From Hyphochytrium catenoides (Eukaryota > Sar > Hyphochytriomycetes > Hyphochytriales > Hyphochytriaceae): a stretch of DNA of 34,650 bases. Location: assembly GCA_900088475.1 (NCBI GenBank), contig FLMG01000782.1:1-34650 (forward strand). Reading direction: 5' to 3'. A program made the translations under genes and the position numbers. The notes beneath the pieces were generated by a model. It saw only the letters and a program-made list of their open reading frames with translations. It was not told the DNA's origin and made no database searches. Positions 1-14,258 of this stretch are shown in pieces. The number at the start of each line of letters is the position of its first letter. Position 1 is the first letter of the stretch.

Positions 1-345
1 ATAGACCCTGTTTTGGCGTGTTGGTTTCCCTCGGGTGTATGGCTGAGCCATGTGTTTGTGCGTCCAGTAGTGTCACTGAATCAGCAGCATGGCGTCTTCC
101 CGCTAGCCAATTTGTTTGTTCCAAGTATATGTGGATTCTTATTGTCAAGAAATCGAATTTAGTACAATGTGAAGGTTTTATAAAGGATCTACAAGGTGTC
201 CAAGGAAGCGACACACAGTTATTTATGCATAAGGGGAAATAAAGTCGAATAAATCTTTTTATTTTTGTATCAACAATTGAGCTTGAGAGTAGGAAGTGTG
301 AGGAGAGAGGGAAGAATTTAAAATTTCGAGGTACGACCAAAAAAA

Positions 346-410
346 GGAGAGGGAGAGAGAGAGAGAGAGAACGAGAGAGAGAGAGAGAACGAGAGAGAGA
401 GAGAGAGAGA

Positions 411-451
<41 letters not shown>

Positions 452-467
452 AGAGAGAGAGAGAGAA
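346..467. repeat. (GA)n microsatellite with embedded (GT)5
   Basis: A nearly pure GA dinucleotide tract on the plus strand, interrupted by AAC units and by a short GT run at about 411-420. It gives spurious Ser-Leu open frames on the minus strand. Confidence 0.95.
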
Positions 468-990
468 ATGGAAGTGGAGTTAGAGACAAAGACAACACAG
501 AAAGACAGCGGGGAGCAGGGCACAGTGAGAAAGGAGAGAGGCAAAACCAAGAACGCGAGGAAATGAGAGAGGAAGGTACATGAAGAGAGAAACGAAGAGA
601 TTGCATGCACAGGCAGCAGATCTGGGTGGAGTGGGAGAGACAGAATAGCATGAAAGAAGGGCCTATGGCTGGTAAGAGACAGAGCGAAGCCTCTTCAAAA
701 CGAGGGAGAGAGAGACATAGACTTCACTTGGAGAGACAGAAGAGCGAGGGTTTAGGTCGCTGGCACAAGGAAGGCAGGAAAGGGCGCCTCTGTCGCGTCA
801 ACTGCGGCTCTTGATTATGGGGGAAACTGAGGTAAGAAAGGCTAAGGATTTGGACAGATGATGACAGTAGGAAGGCTAGTGTTGAGCGATGGCGCCTCAG
901 CGTCTTGTCTGTCAACTGCAAGGGCTGATGAAGATCCTCCCGCTAGTTAGCAGTGAGTAGTTGAACCTCCTAGTACCTGAATGCAATGAG

Positions 991-1104
991 GAAAGAGAGA
1001 GAGAGAGAGAGAGCCGAGAGGCGAGAGAGAGACAAAGAAAGGAAAACGGAGGAGGAGGCGTCAGAAGGCTCATCATAAGGCTAATCCCCGGCAGAGAAAG
1101 AGAG

Positions 1105-1157
<53 letters not shown>

Positions 1158-1160
1158 AAG
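991..1160. repeat. (GA)n microsatellites flanking a duplicated segment
   Basis: Two GA blocks (about 991-1015 and 1094-1160) are separated by a roughly 45 bp non-repetitive segment that recurs just downstream (see the direct repeat entry). Confidence 0.9.
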
Positions 1161-1215
1161 GAAATAAGAGGAGGAGGACGTCAGACGGCTCATCATAAGG
1201 CTAATCGCCGATAGA
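1050..1215. repeat. Imperfect direct repeat, about 45 bp, period about 120 bp
   Basis: The segment at about 1050-1095 (core GGCTCATCATAAGGCTAATC) recurs at about 1170-1215 with a few substitutions. Each copy is followed by GA or purine-rich sequence. The unit, segment plus GA tract, appears to have been tandemly duplicated. Confidence 0.85.
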
Positions 1216-1688
1216 GAGGAGCGTGTCGGTTGTGTCACAGGCGATGTGATGCTTATCGCACAAAGAAGGGAGGAGGGAACATAGGGCAGGGTAAGACGAG
1301 TAGGTACAAGGAGTGGGTGAGGGGAGAAAGATAGAGAGACAGCGAGAGAGTGCACTGAAGGAGGATGTGGCGAGCTGCACTAGCCAGTAAGCTCCGCCCT
1401 GTTGCGCGGGAAGCTCCTAAGATCAGAAAGCTCATCTGCTGCCAACAGTTAGAGAATCTAGTGAATAACCTTTATCTCTTCTCTCAGAGACACGATCCTC
1501 TCCTACCAGGAGCGTCATCCCTTGTGCCCGCTCACCAACGGCTAAAGATGGAGACAAACAATGAGAGAAAGAGAGAGAGAACTGAAGAAGAGACAGGGGC
1601 AAGTCAAGGTCCCCCGTCCTCCTCCAGTCAAATCCTCAGTCAGACGACAGCAATGCTGTTCCGTCATGCTGTTTCTAAGCTCAGGACT

Positions 1689-1704
1689 TGCTCTCTCTCT
1701 CTTG

Positions 1705-1755
<51 letters not shown>
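1689..1755. repeat. (CT)n microsatellite
   Basis: An almost uninterrupted CT dinucleotide tract on the plus strand, upstream of the plus-strand PX-VPS9 gene. A second one lies at about 2191-2229. Confidence 0.95.
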
Positions 1756-1756
<1 letters not shown>

Positions 1757-2190
1757 TCGTTTATCGTCATATAAGATGTTAATACGACCGATACGACGTT
1801 GCCTCGTCGTGGGCTTCTTGAGCTCTCCACATTGTCCGCCCTCTGAGCTTTTCCCGCTCAATGTATCATTTCTAGCCCATCCTTTTCTTCGTCAAGAGTG
1901 TTATAAGAGTCTGCCCCTCATCGCTTGTCGGTCCCTCTTCTCTCTCTCTGTCTCTTCAACGTTTCTTCTCATCTCTTTAGGCAGAGCACTAGCTTTGGCA
2001 GTGAGTCTGTCTCCTGTTCTCTACTATCTCGGTTCACGCTCTTCTCACCTCATCACCATGATCCATAGTAGTGATTCTTACCGTCTCCTCCAAGATCTTG
2101 TCAGGGACCGACAAGGATTCATTGGTCGAGGAACCAAAGTCATTCCCGGCGAACTGTAAGCTCACGCCTTCCAACCCTTTCCCTGCCTTA

Positions 2191-2229
2191 TCCTCTCTCT
2201 CTCTCTCTCTCTCTCTCCCTCTCTCTCTA
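2191..2229. repeat. (CT)n microsatellite
   Basis: A short CT tract about 165 bp upstream of the proposed PX-VPS9 start codon, in the sense-strand pyrimidine orientation seen at other genes in the window. Confidence 0.9.
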
Positions 2230-2393
2230 CTCTTCTCACTTCGCAATCCGCAAAATCTTGCTTAGAAGCGGAGCGGCCGCTTGTGAACCAGAATCAAAGA
2301 AGGAAGGCGCTTTGTCTTGGTGTCTCTTCTTCGCTCTTCAGCTCTCACTTATCTCTTCTCTCTTAAGCCTCAACTTCTATCTTAAGCTTCCCC

Positions 2394-5300
2394 ATGGAGA
2401 TCGAAGCTTCTCCTTCTGCCCTGTCGCCTTCTGCTGAGGACGAGACAGTCGGCAGCTACCTTCCTATGGCTCTGTACCCTCTCCGTCACTCCGGAGGAGG
2501 AGCACCTCGCCCTCCTACGTTAACAAGAAGGCGAAGGACCTCCTCCTGCGACCCTTCGCGCACGTTCTCCCTCCGTCGGCCACGGACGTCTTCTCTCTGC
2601 GGTTCTCCCAGTGACCAGAGGAAGAGAGGAGGGTACAAACAACCGCGTATAGACAGCGAGGAGCCCGTCAAAGGTATCCTAGCTCCTCCTAGACTGCTAT
2701 GCTCACATGTTCACGTTCTTCACCTCTCCCATATCTACTTTTTATCATGGTTAGGACTAACTCCCTCTCCTCTCTCCCTGAAGTTGGCTCAGAAGCGTCG
2801 GCAGCCTCTTTTCCCCGGAAAGGCAAAGGCTGGGGAGGTCGTCTCTCCTATCGCTGGGGCCATGCTCTGTCTTCTCCAGCCAAGAGCTTGTTGAGCAAGT
2901 TCCAGAGCAGCAAAAGGAAAAACAGGGTAAGGCCCAGAGACGAACAGCTCTCCCTTGCTCTCCAATAGGCTGTCTTCTTACGAAGCTCTTGCCCTATGTC
3001 AGAACTCGTATTCCAATTTCGTGGTGCCATCGACAGTGAAGATGCCTGCAAAGCTTCTCTTGGCCCTTCAACGCGGGCTCCAGGACAAGCGAACGGCAGG
3101 AAGAGTGTGCTCTGCCTCTCCCTACGTCAGCATTCATCCTCGCAGCACAGGTAAGAAGAGAAGGAGAGCGAGAGAAACGTGGTGGTTGAGACTGTGTTGG
3201 CCGTTCGTAGTCTAACCTCTTGCTTGTCCTCCACTAATCAGAGGTGAGAGATCCCTTGACCATCTCTGTGGTTGGAGCGGAGATGGCGAACGGCTTCGGA
3301 GAAGCAACAGTAAGTTCCTTCTGCTGAAAAGATCTTCTTCCTCTTCTGGTCTCGCCCTCTCTCTCCATGCTCTTCATGATCCCTCTTCCGTGTCTCCTTT
3401 TACTCTATTTTTTCTTTGCTCTGTGTCTCTCATCCGTTCTTCTGCTCTCTTTCCTCGTTCATACAACTAGATTATTCTGTGTCTCCCTCTCCCATGAGGC
3501 CTAACGTTCAGCTTCGTGGCAGCTCTATGTAGTGAAGGTAGTGGACATTAGGACGGGGACTCGATGGACTGTGAAGAGGAAGTTCAAGGATTTTTATCGC
3601 CTGCGAAGAGAGGTAGAAATTAGCGTTTCTCTACCAAGTGTCTCTCTGTCTTCTGTCTCTTTTTTGTCTCTTTATCTTTGTCTCAATTTTCTCAGTGGTC
3701 CTCAACGTCACATTGTCTCTTTCCCCTCTGACATGACACGTCTGACTCTCTCTTGTTCTCGCTCTGCAGCTGAAAGTCTTGTACAAGCGCTCAGGCGGGA
3801 GCCGCAGCGATCCCAATGGACAGTTCCGGCTGCTTCTCTCTCTTCCCTTTCCGCATCGCTTCTCCTCTCCTTCCTCTCTCTCGTCTCTTTCTTCTCAACG
3901 GGCAGTGAGACAGCGGATCCGCCAGTTGAACCTCTTCTTGAAGTACCTGGCGTGCTGGGACCTAGTGCATCAGAACTATGTCAATGCAAGGAAGATGATG
4001 GAGAGGATGATAGCGTAAGAGATACTTCTACTTCATGGACGTAACCTCTCTCCCGCGCTCTCTTTCTCTTTCTCTCTGTCTCTCCTTGCTGCCTCTCTCT
4101 CTCTGTCTCTCTCTTCTCTCTTCTCTTTGCTCCTTTTCTTAACTGTTCCGTGTCCGTAGGCCTTCAGAGAAGTTCCTCGTCAAGCTGAGGGCTACAGAGG
4201 AAGCCAACGTAGGAACGAAGCGATATGAAGAGAGTCCTGAGAGAGACCTGGAGCTCTGGCTCTTCCGAATTCTCAACAATCCTTTCTCTAGAGAAGGAAG
4301 AGCCTGTATCGCCTTCTCTACCGCCTTTCTGCAGCATTGCGCCAGCATTGGGGAGCTTGGGGAAGAGATAGAAGAAGGAGAAGACGAGGAAGATGACGAC
4401 GGTGAAGGGGATCTCTCTTCCATGGTTGCTAGTAGTATATCTTCCTCCTGCTCTACAATGATGATGACAGAAGGAAGGATGTCCTCTTCCTCTTTCTCTG
4501 CATCATTCTACAGCTACTCGAAGACCATCATAGCTGCAGGAGATGAAGAAGGAAAGAGAGAGAGAGTTATGGAGCTCTTCTCTCAGCTGAGAAGGGAGGA
4601 CCTTCCCCTGGAAGTCAGGAAGGTGATGACTCAAGTAACGGAGCACATTCTCTCAGCCTTAGAGAAGCCTTTCTACACAGAGCAACATGCTCTCGGAGAG
4701 GGAGAGCAAAGTCCTCCCTCTCTCTCTCCCCTTCAATGGGAAGCTGAGAAGAGAAAGAAAGGAACACAGAGCAATCAGTGCTATGAGCTATTGAGAGACT
4801 CCGCCATGGTAGCAGTGGAAGAGGCTCTCTTCTTCCCCCTCCAACCGGTACTGCTCTCTCTTCTTCGCTCTTCTTTCTGTCCCAAGGAGGCCGAAGAGCT
4901 GCGTCACTCTATGGAATGCTTAAGAAGAGCGGACCAGGACTACTTTGGCATCTCTAGGCTCTATCAGTCTCGAGAACAGAGGGGAGAGGAGTGGGCAGAT
5001 GCCGTCCGCCTGCTGAAATGCATGGACCAGGAAGCACTGCCGTCCCAGAAGCTTAAGTATCTCCTTCTCTCTGCTCAAGCAATCTTTAGAGAGGTCCGCC
5101 TCTCTCAGTGGCGGCAAAAGAGAAAGGAAGAAGCAGAGAGAAAGGCGGCAGAAAAGAAAGAAGCGGAAGAGAGTGGGGACGAAGCAATGAGACAGACTAG
5201 CAAACCAGACTCGCAGAATGGTGGTGATTCTTCCCCAACTGAAGCTTTCCCTCCTCTCACCTCCTCCTATGCGGACCTCTCCGCGGACGACTTCCTTCCC

Positions 5301-5666
5301 ATCCACATCTTCGTGGTCTCTCGAGCTAATCTTAGGGATCCTCTGGGAACTAAAGCAATGCTCAACCTGATGATCCACCCAGAGAAAGAGAGGGGAGAAA
5401 TTGGCTATTTTCTCACTCTCTTCGCGGTTGCTCTTCAGTATATTACCGAGCATAAGCGAGAGATTGAGGAGAGATGGGGAGAGGAGGAGAAGAGTGCAAG
5501 AAGGAGGACTCTTCTCGCCATGAGTGGTATTGGCACTCTTCCTGGAGGAGATGACTGTATCTTGGGAGGCGGAAGAATAGCAGAGGAAGGAGCAAACTAT
5601 TCTTTCCTCACGTCTCTTGCTGCGGACGCGGACAGCTTCTGCAAAGGGACAATCTTCTTCCTCTAG
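2394..5666 (+). CDS. PX domain-VPS9 domain protein (putative Rab5-family guanine nucleotide exchange factor)
   Basis: Exons 2394-2673, 2784-2926, 3003-3150, 3242-3309, 3523-3612, 3770-4014 and 4160-5666 join in phase to give 826 aa. The basic, Ser-rich N-terminus (about 1-190) has no recognised domain. A PX (phosphoinositide-binding) domain spans about 191-320, with the RKFKDFYRLRRE core and the helix around FLKYLACWD. An acidic linker follows. A VPS9 helical bundle and core lie at about 540-755, with SADDFLPIHIFVV and GEIGYFLTLFAVALQYI, the family's signature helices. VPS9 domains activate Rab5-type GTPases; PX would recruit the protein to PI3P endosomal membranes (family knowledge). The start is the first ATG of the open frame after CT-rich DNA. 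The first intron has an unusual donor, GTATCCT, which resembles a U12-type site. The N-terminal exon limits are the least certain part. Confidence 0.88.
4040..4135. repeat. CT-rich low-complexity intron sequence
   Basis: Intron 6 of the PX-VPS9 gene (4015-4159) is mostly CT-rich. It ends with CTTAAC about 17 nt before the acceptor AG, a plausible branch site. Confidence 0.8.
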
Positions 5667-6372
5667 CACCTCCTGCTGACCTTCCATCCCCTTCTTAGTC
5701 TTTTCTTCTATTTTATTTGTTCTGCTTTCTATGTGTCCATGTGTGATAAGAAAGTGTAGGGTAGGAGTAGGAACGATAGCAGTAGATAGTGTTGGCGAAA
5801 GACAGAGAGTGCAATGGCAAGGACAAAAAAGAGAGAGAGAGAAGCAGGACTAATATCGCTAGGGTACGTAGGAAAGGAGACACACGCATTGGTAGGTTAG
5901 GAGAGAGTCATAGCACCGAGCATAGAGAGACAGAGAAAGTAGCAGTGGCTGTAACGTAGAAGAGAAGAAGAGAAGCTGAGCTTGTATCCCTAATGTAGTC
6001 TATTAGAATGTAGTCTATTAGCTGTAGGAGGCGTACCATAAAGTCCATAAAGCCGAAGATTGATATGACAGAAGGGGACGGGGTTTATATCTGCACTCTA
6101 TCATATAATAAGCCCAGCACGACCTCTCTCGCTTTCTCACACTCTCTTTCTCTTCCATTCACTCTACCTCAAGTTTCTTTGTGTGTCTCCTTATTTCCTC
6201 TTGTCGTGGTTGCTATCGATGTCCTCCTATCCAGCATTGCAGCTGATCAATTCAAAGATCTCTAATCTCCCCCTGTCTCTCTCAAGAGTGATCATCTCCA
6301 CTACTTCCGATCTATGAGTGTCCCGACCCTCGTCGACTGACAAATAGCTTCGTAAGCGTTTACCTACTGGGC
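5667..6372. other. Convergent intergenic region (3' ends of PX-VPS9 and carbonic anhydrase)
   Basis: No gene is supported. It should contain the two 3' UTRs. The only structured element seen is a perfect 15 bp tandem duplication at 5992-6021. Confidence 0.6.
5992..6021. repeat. Perfect 15 bp tandem repeat, two copies
   Basis: AATGTAGTCTATTAG occurs at 5992-6006 and again at 6007-6021 with no mismatch. Confidence 0.95.
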
Positions 6373-8399
6373 TCACTTTGGGGGAGACTCTCCCTCATCT
6401 TCCTCGTAAAAGAGGCGGTAGATGTGGTCGTAGAGCTCGTCCTTGTCCTCTTCCTTAGTGTCTACAAGCTGAAAGAGACAAAGGCGAGCGGGGGAAGACT
6501 TAGTTGACTGGGTAAAAGAGGTCATCGTGAGACTGTAGAGGGAAGAAGTGAGGGCTCTAGAGCGTCTTCCTTTGCAGCTTAACCCGAATTCCGGGCTTCT
6601 CTCTCTCTCTCTCTCATTACCTCTCAATTAGTCTCATATGGAGGCGTTGCTACCTGGCTGCCGGCTGTCCCCTGTCTGTTTTTATCTTTATTTTCTTTGG
6701 CCTACCTGCAAGAGCCCATTCGCTACGTCGTATATCAATCCATGAATATGAGGAAAACCTCCCCTTTCCTTTCTCTCTCTCTGTATGATGGAGTTTCTGT
6801 AGAGGTTGGCACACTGCTCTTTAACGTTCAGTTCCACCAGACGCCTCCTTCGCTCTCCTATGTCTGGAATAGCAAGCAGCTCGTCGTGATACTTCGAACT
6901 CACTAGAGACGAACAGACGAGAGAGACAGCAGAGATTAGAGTTATGCGAAGGGCTAGCTGTGCCCTCAGTCTCATAGGACAGCTCTTGCACCTTTTTCCC
7001 ATGTGTCTCTATGGGTCTTGTGTGGGACGACAGCTACTTGTGGCTCTATTTTTCTATCTCCTCCATCTCAGTCCTCTTGTTTGTAGAGTACTTCCTCTGC
7101 CCTTGATTCTCCAGACTCTCTCTTTCTCCTGCGCCGCGTCCACTCCCTTCGAAGCTAGGTGTCTGTGCTTTCCTTTTTGTCTTTCTCCTTCATATGGATC
7201 AATAAGGTTTCTCTCTTCCTCTCCTTTCTCTTACCGTCCCTAATATTTCTCAGCCAATGATCTATCAGCCCTAGCTCTTTGTGCTCCAGTGCTGCTGCCA
7301 CACCGCCGCATCCATAATGCCCGCACACGATAATATCGTCGACTCTGAGAGTCTGCACGGCGTACTGCAGAACGGAGAGAAGGTTCAGATCAGAGTTCAC
7401 CACCAAGTTGGCGATATTCCGATGAACAAAAAGTTCTCCGGCCTCCAGACCTGGAACAGGATACGCATGAGAGTGATGACGACAATAAGAGAAAAGGGCT
7501 AGATCGGAGAAAGAAATAGCGCTGGAAGGGCCACGCTACGGGCAAAGACGTTAAAGATCAGAAGTAGGGAGGAGAGAAAGAGAGAGAAAGACAAATCATT
7601 GCATCAGGCGCGCCTAGTAATCGAACCAGAATGGTCAAAAGCTATAGGGAAGAGTAAAGAGGGAATGCTCCTCGGTCGCACCAGTGATATCGTTGGCAGG
7701 CACTCGACTGTCGCTGCAGCCAATGAACAGAAACCGCGGGGTTTGTCCCTGTTCTAGCTTCTCAAAGTATTTCTTGTCCTCTTGGAGCTTCGTCCGCACC
7801 CACCGACGGTTTCCCTCAAAGATCTGCCGTAGTTCCTGGCGAGAAATGGCTCTGTTGATGAAGATTTTAGATGGAGTTCGTAAGGGAAGCTTACTTGCTC
7901 AATGGGTGGAGAGTAGCATGTGAACGAAGAAGAGATAGAACGAGAGAGGTAGGCAGATTAGCTCAGACAAGCTACGGGCCAAGAGACCTGCGTCCTCGTA
8001 TTATCAGAGGCTGACAGACCCGTAAGCAACGCTGATGCTGTCTGAGTGCTCTGCTTGGACACCACTGACGCAAGACTGAGCGTGACAGTGGGTTTAAACG
8101 AGAGTGAGAAGGAGAGAGTCAGAGTTAGAGAGGTATACAGACGGGGAAAGGAGACCTACCGGTGAGGGTAAGAGAGAGAGAACACGAAGCAGAACCTCTC
8201 ACCTGTGATCCTCTTCCTCATCTTCTACTTTTCGAGCTTTTTTATCGTCTGCAGAGGGAGAGCCTGGATAAGCTGAGGAGGAACAGCGGCCCACTCGAAG
8301 CTTAGTCCCTCCGCGGGTGAGTGGCAGAAAGAATGCCGGTGCCCGACAGCCCAGGGCTGCCACCGGAATGACCCGTTGTAGAGCTCTGAGGGCCGGCAT
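6373..8399 (-). CDS. Beta-type carbonic anhydrase with N-terminal targeting sequence
   Basis: Catalyses reversible CO2 hydration to bicarbonate. Five minus-strand exons (8399-8203, 7851-7682, 7450-7235, 6902-6706, 6468-6373) join in phase into a 291 aa protein. Visible beta-CA signatures are GCSDSR (zinc ligand C111, Asp113-Arg115 dyad), HRNIAN, and CGHYGCGG with ligands H167 and C170, followed by the [12 protein letters not shown] strand motif near the C-terminus. The first exon (about 66 aa) is Arg/Ala/Leu-rich with few acids until residue 50, which fits a mitochondrial or plastid transit peptide; the compartment is inferred. Length is normal for a beta-CA plus presequence. The 3' neighbour is convergent, and the nearest upstream gene lies about 1.7 kb away. 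All active-site residues are present, so it should be functional. Confidence 0.95.
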
Positions 8400-8791
8400 T
8401 TATGGTCCTCCTGATGGATGGTCGCAGGTCTTGGATTGCTCTTTCTCTCTTGATATCTTCCGTCCTGAGATGGAAAGTCTGTCCAACTTTTGCTGTTCCT
8501 GCAGTATCCCACTCTCGTCAGCTCTTCCCAAGGCAGGTCGCTTAACTGCAATAACGCACCTGGTCCTAAGCATATGATGAACACCCGGCTGCTGCTCTTT
8601 TGTGAAAGATTAGATGTCAGAGACCTTGCTGGAAGAGATCGCTTCTCTTTTTCTCTGCGATAGCTGATGTGAGGTGTGGAAGGAGAGAGGCTGCGCGCAA
8701 GAGAGCATAGAGGGGATCGAAGGCGACAGCACAAAGCTGCGCGGATACAACCCGGGAGAGGCAGAGAGACAAAAAGAGAGCGAGTGAGAAA

Positions 8792-8846
<55 letters not shown>

Positions 8847-10121
8847 GAGAGAGAGACACAGAGAGAGAGACACACAGAGAGAGAGAGAGAAAGAGGGACG
8901 CTGCTTTGAAACCACCTTGAAGATTGTCCGAGATGAGAATCTCTCTCCGAGCCGGTAACAGCATTACCGACTCAATACCGAAATAGACGTCTACTAAATT
9001 CGGTCTCTCTAGCCAGGCCAACCTCATCCTCACGAAAGGTCACACTGTTTCCTCATCAGACTGCCACCGGAGAGGTGGTCCCATGATCTCAATGAGTTGA
9101 TGGGACAAGCAGCAGGCGTAGCGGTGGCCAAGAGAGAGGAAGGCGCGTCGCAAGCATCATGCTTGCTTCAAGACTGACAACAGCAGGAAGGAAAGGAGGA
9201 ATGCAGGCGAACAAGGAGAGTTGTGAATGCGAGAAGCAAACCACAGCAATCACAGCCCCAGCGAATGAATTTTGAGGGAAGTGGGAGTAAGAGGAAGAGG
9301 GCGAAAGGGATGAGAGCAAAAAAGAGAGGAGACAGAGAGAGGGGGCGAGAGAGGGAGAGAACGGAGGAAGAAGAATGGGGGAGCGCAAGCGGGATACGAA
9401 CCGATTCTTTTATGGGGGATAACGGGCAGGAGATAGCCGGGGGCAGAAGGGAGGGTGGATTGAAAGAAAAGGAAGAAGAGAAGACGACTGGGAGACAGAA
9501 GTGGGGAAGAGAAAGAGACAAAAAGAGGGACAGACAGAGAGAAAGTGGAAGAGAGAGATGAGAGACAGACGTAGGATGATGGATCCTGGACGCAGATCCT
9601 TTGCCAATCTTGGCTTCTATGTCGTTTCGCATCCTAAACAATGTCAGCGAAGTGGTCAACGGACAGATGATGCTCAGAGTGAGCGTGAGTCTTAGCTAAG
9701 GTGCACCTGTGTCCTGGTGAGAGAAAGCTTTCACTGAATGAGTTATGATTGATCCTACAGAACAGAGAAAGAAAGAAAGCAAGGTTAATACCCTGGAAAC
9801 CAAGTACTAAAGAAATGTATGGATAAGAACAAGGTCTGAAGTTTATGCCTGAAGATTGAGGAAGGTAATGACTGTTTAATCAAGAAGTGACTCTTCTTGA
9901 ACAGTGACTCTGGAGCCTAAGTGACTCTTGAACTCAATGAGGCGACACAAGGGCAATGGCAGAAGTTCAAAGCTAACGGTAACGCTAACAATCGTCAGGT
10001 CCCGCGTGGCCCTATAAATGAGTTGGTCTGCCTCAAGCTGTAACATGTGAGATATGATAATATATTTAGTGTGAATAGTTTGAGAGTGAAAGATGGTGGT
10101 TTGTCGGTCCGTCCGCCTCTC
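8400..10121. other. Intergenic, GA-rich; 5' region of carbonic anhydrase
   Basis: No gene recognised. It holds a long GA microsatellite (8796-8895) and purine-rich sequence at about 9200-9570, both pyrimidine-rich on the sense strand of the carbonic anhydrase gene. Open frames here are low-complexity. Confidence 0.6.
8796..8895. repeat. (GA)n microsatellite with CACA interruptions
   Basis: About 100 bp of GA dinucleotides on the plus strand, with a few ACAGA or CACACA interruptions. It starts about 400 bp upstream of the carbonic anhydrase ATG. Confidence 0.95.
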
Positions 10122-13789
<3,668 letters not shown>

Positions 13790-13820
13790 TCAGACAATCT
13801 TCAAGCCCAGGACCGATTCT

Positions 13821-13829
13821 GGCGGGAAA
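13821..13829 (-). promoter_or_regulatory. E2F-like site TTTCCCGCC
   Basis: The plus strand reads GGCGGGAAA; the minus strand, TTTCCCGCC, matches the TTTSSCGC consensus. It lies about 240 bp upstream of the RBBP4-like start codon. Function is inferred from the known E2F control of CAF-1/RBBP genes. Confidence 0.6.
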
Positions 13830-13907
13830 CTCCAAAAGCACCCTTGATTCGGGATAGATCTTGCTTTACCGCATTGATTCGGAATAAGAGGGGCTAAACG
13901 CGCCGCA

Positions 13908-13919
13908 TTTGGCGCGAAA
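13908..13919. promoter_or_regulatory. E2F consensus site TTTGGCGCGAAA
   Basis: An exact match to the symmetric consensus TTTSGCGCSAAA, about 330 bp upstream of the RBBP4-like start and near a second site. A chance exact match in 35 kb is unlikely but possible. Confidence 0.7.
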
Positions 13920-14258
13920 TGTACACTGTATGAATGTCAAGGAAGATCGTGTCATCAAGTGCCGCGCTGTCAAGATGGTCAGAAGGCTCTCAGACGTCGC
14001 TGGCTGGGGGAGATGAAGAATGTGCCAGCACCAGAGCGCGAAGGAATCTATAGGACTAATCGCCAGTCTATTGTCATATATATAGCATGAGCTGTCCGGC
14101 TGTCTTGGGCTAGTATTATGGCCAACCTCGTGGCGGCTGCTGATCTTGGGGAAGCGATCACTATTTACATCTGCCGCCTTGAGCCAGACATTCTAATTTG
14201 GTCTAAGATCACCTATCGGGGATTCCAGCCAGCGACAACTGAGAGAACTGTCCATTGA

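Larger units (their letters stand above)
1..2393. other. Intergenic / 5' region, microsatellite-rich, no supported gene
   Basis: I see no convincing gene here. Open frames are dominated by Ser-Leu or Arg-Glu dipeptide runs, which are the translation of CT/GA microsatellites. Purine runs (GA) lie on the plus strand at about 346-1165. Pyrimidine runs (CT) take over from about 1689 to the start of the PX-VPS9 gene at 2394. An open stretch at about 2034-2157 ends at a good splice donor (GTAAGC at 2158) and could be a 5' UTR exon of that gene; this is inference only. Confidence 0.5.

Noticed and set aside
259-651. Minus-strand open frame rich in Ser-Leu
   Set aside because: It is the translation of a GA microsatellite; no domain or start context supports it. 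The same holds for frames at 912-1355, 8610-9033 and 9089-9659.
1848-1858. E2F-like TTTTCCCGC upstream of the PX-VPS9 gene
   Set aside because: A single short match 540 bp from the start, with no cell-cycle link to the gene.
1365-2159. 264-codon plus-strand open frame
   Set aside because: The middle is a CT microsatellite (Leu-Ser run) and the rest shows no recognisable protein features. Part may be 5' UTR of the PX-VPS9 gene.
7610-7640. GGTTCGATT stretch on the minus strand resembling a tRNA B box
   Set aside because: The base that should close the T stem is wrong, and it lies inside a carbonic anhydrase intron without other tRNA arms.
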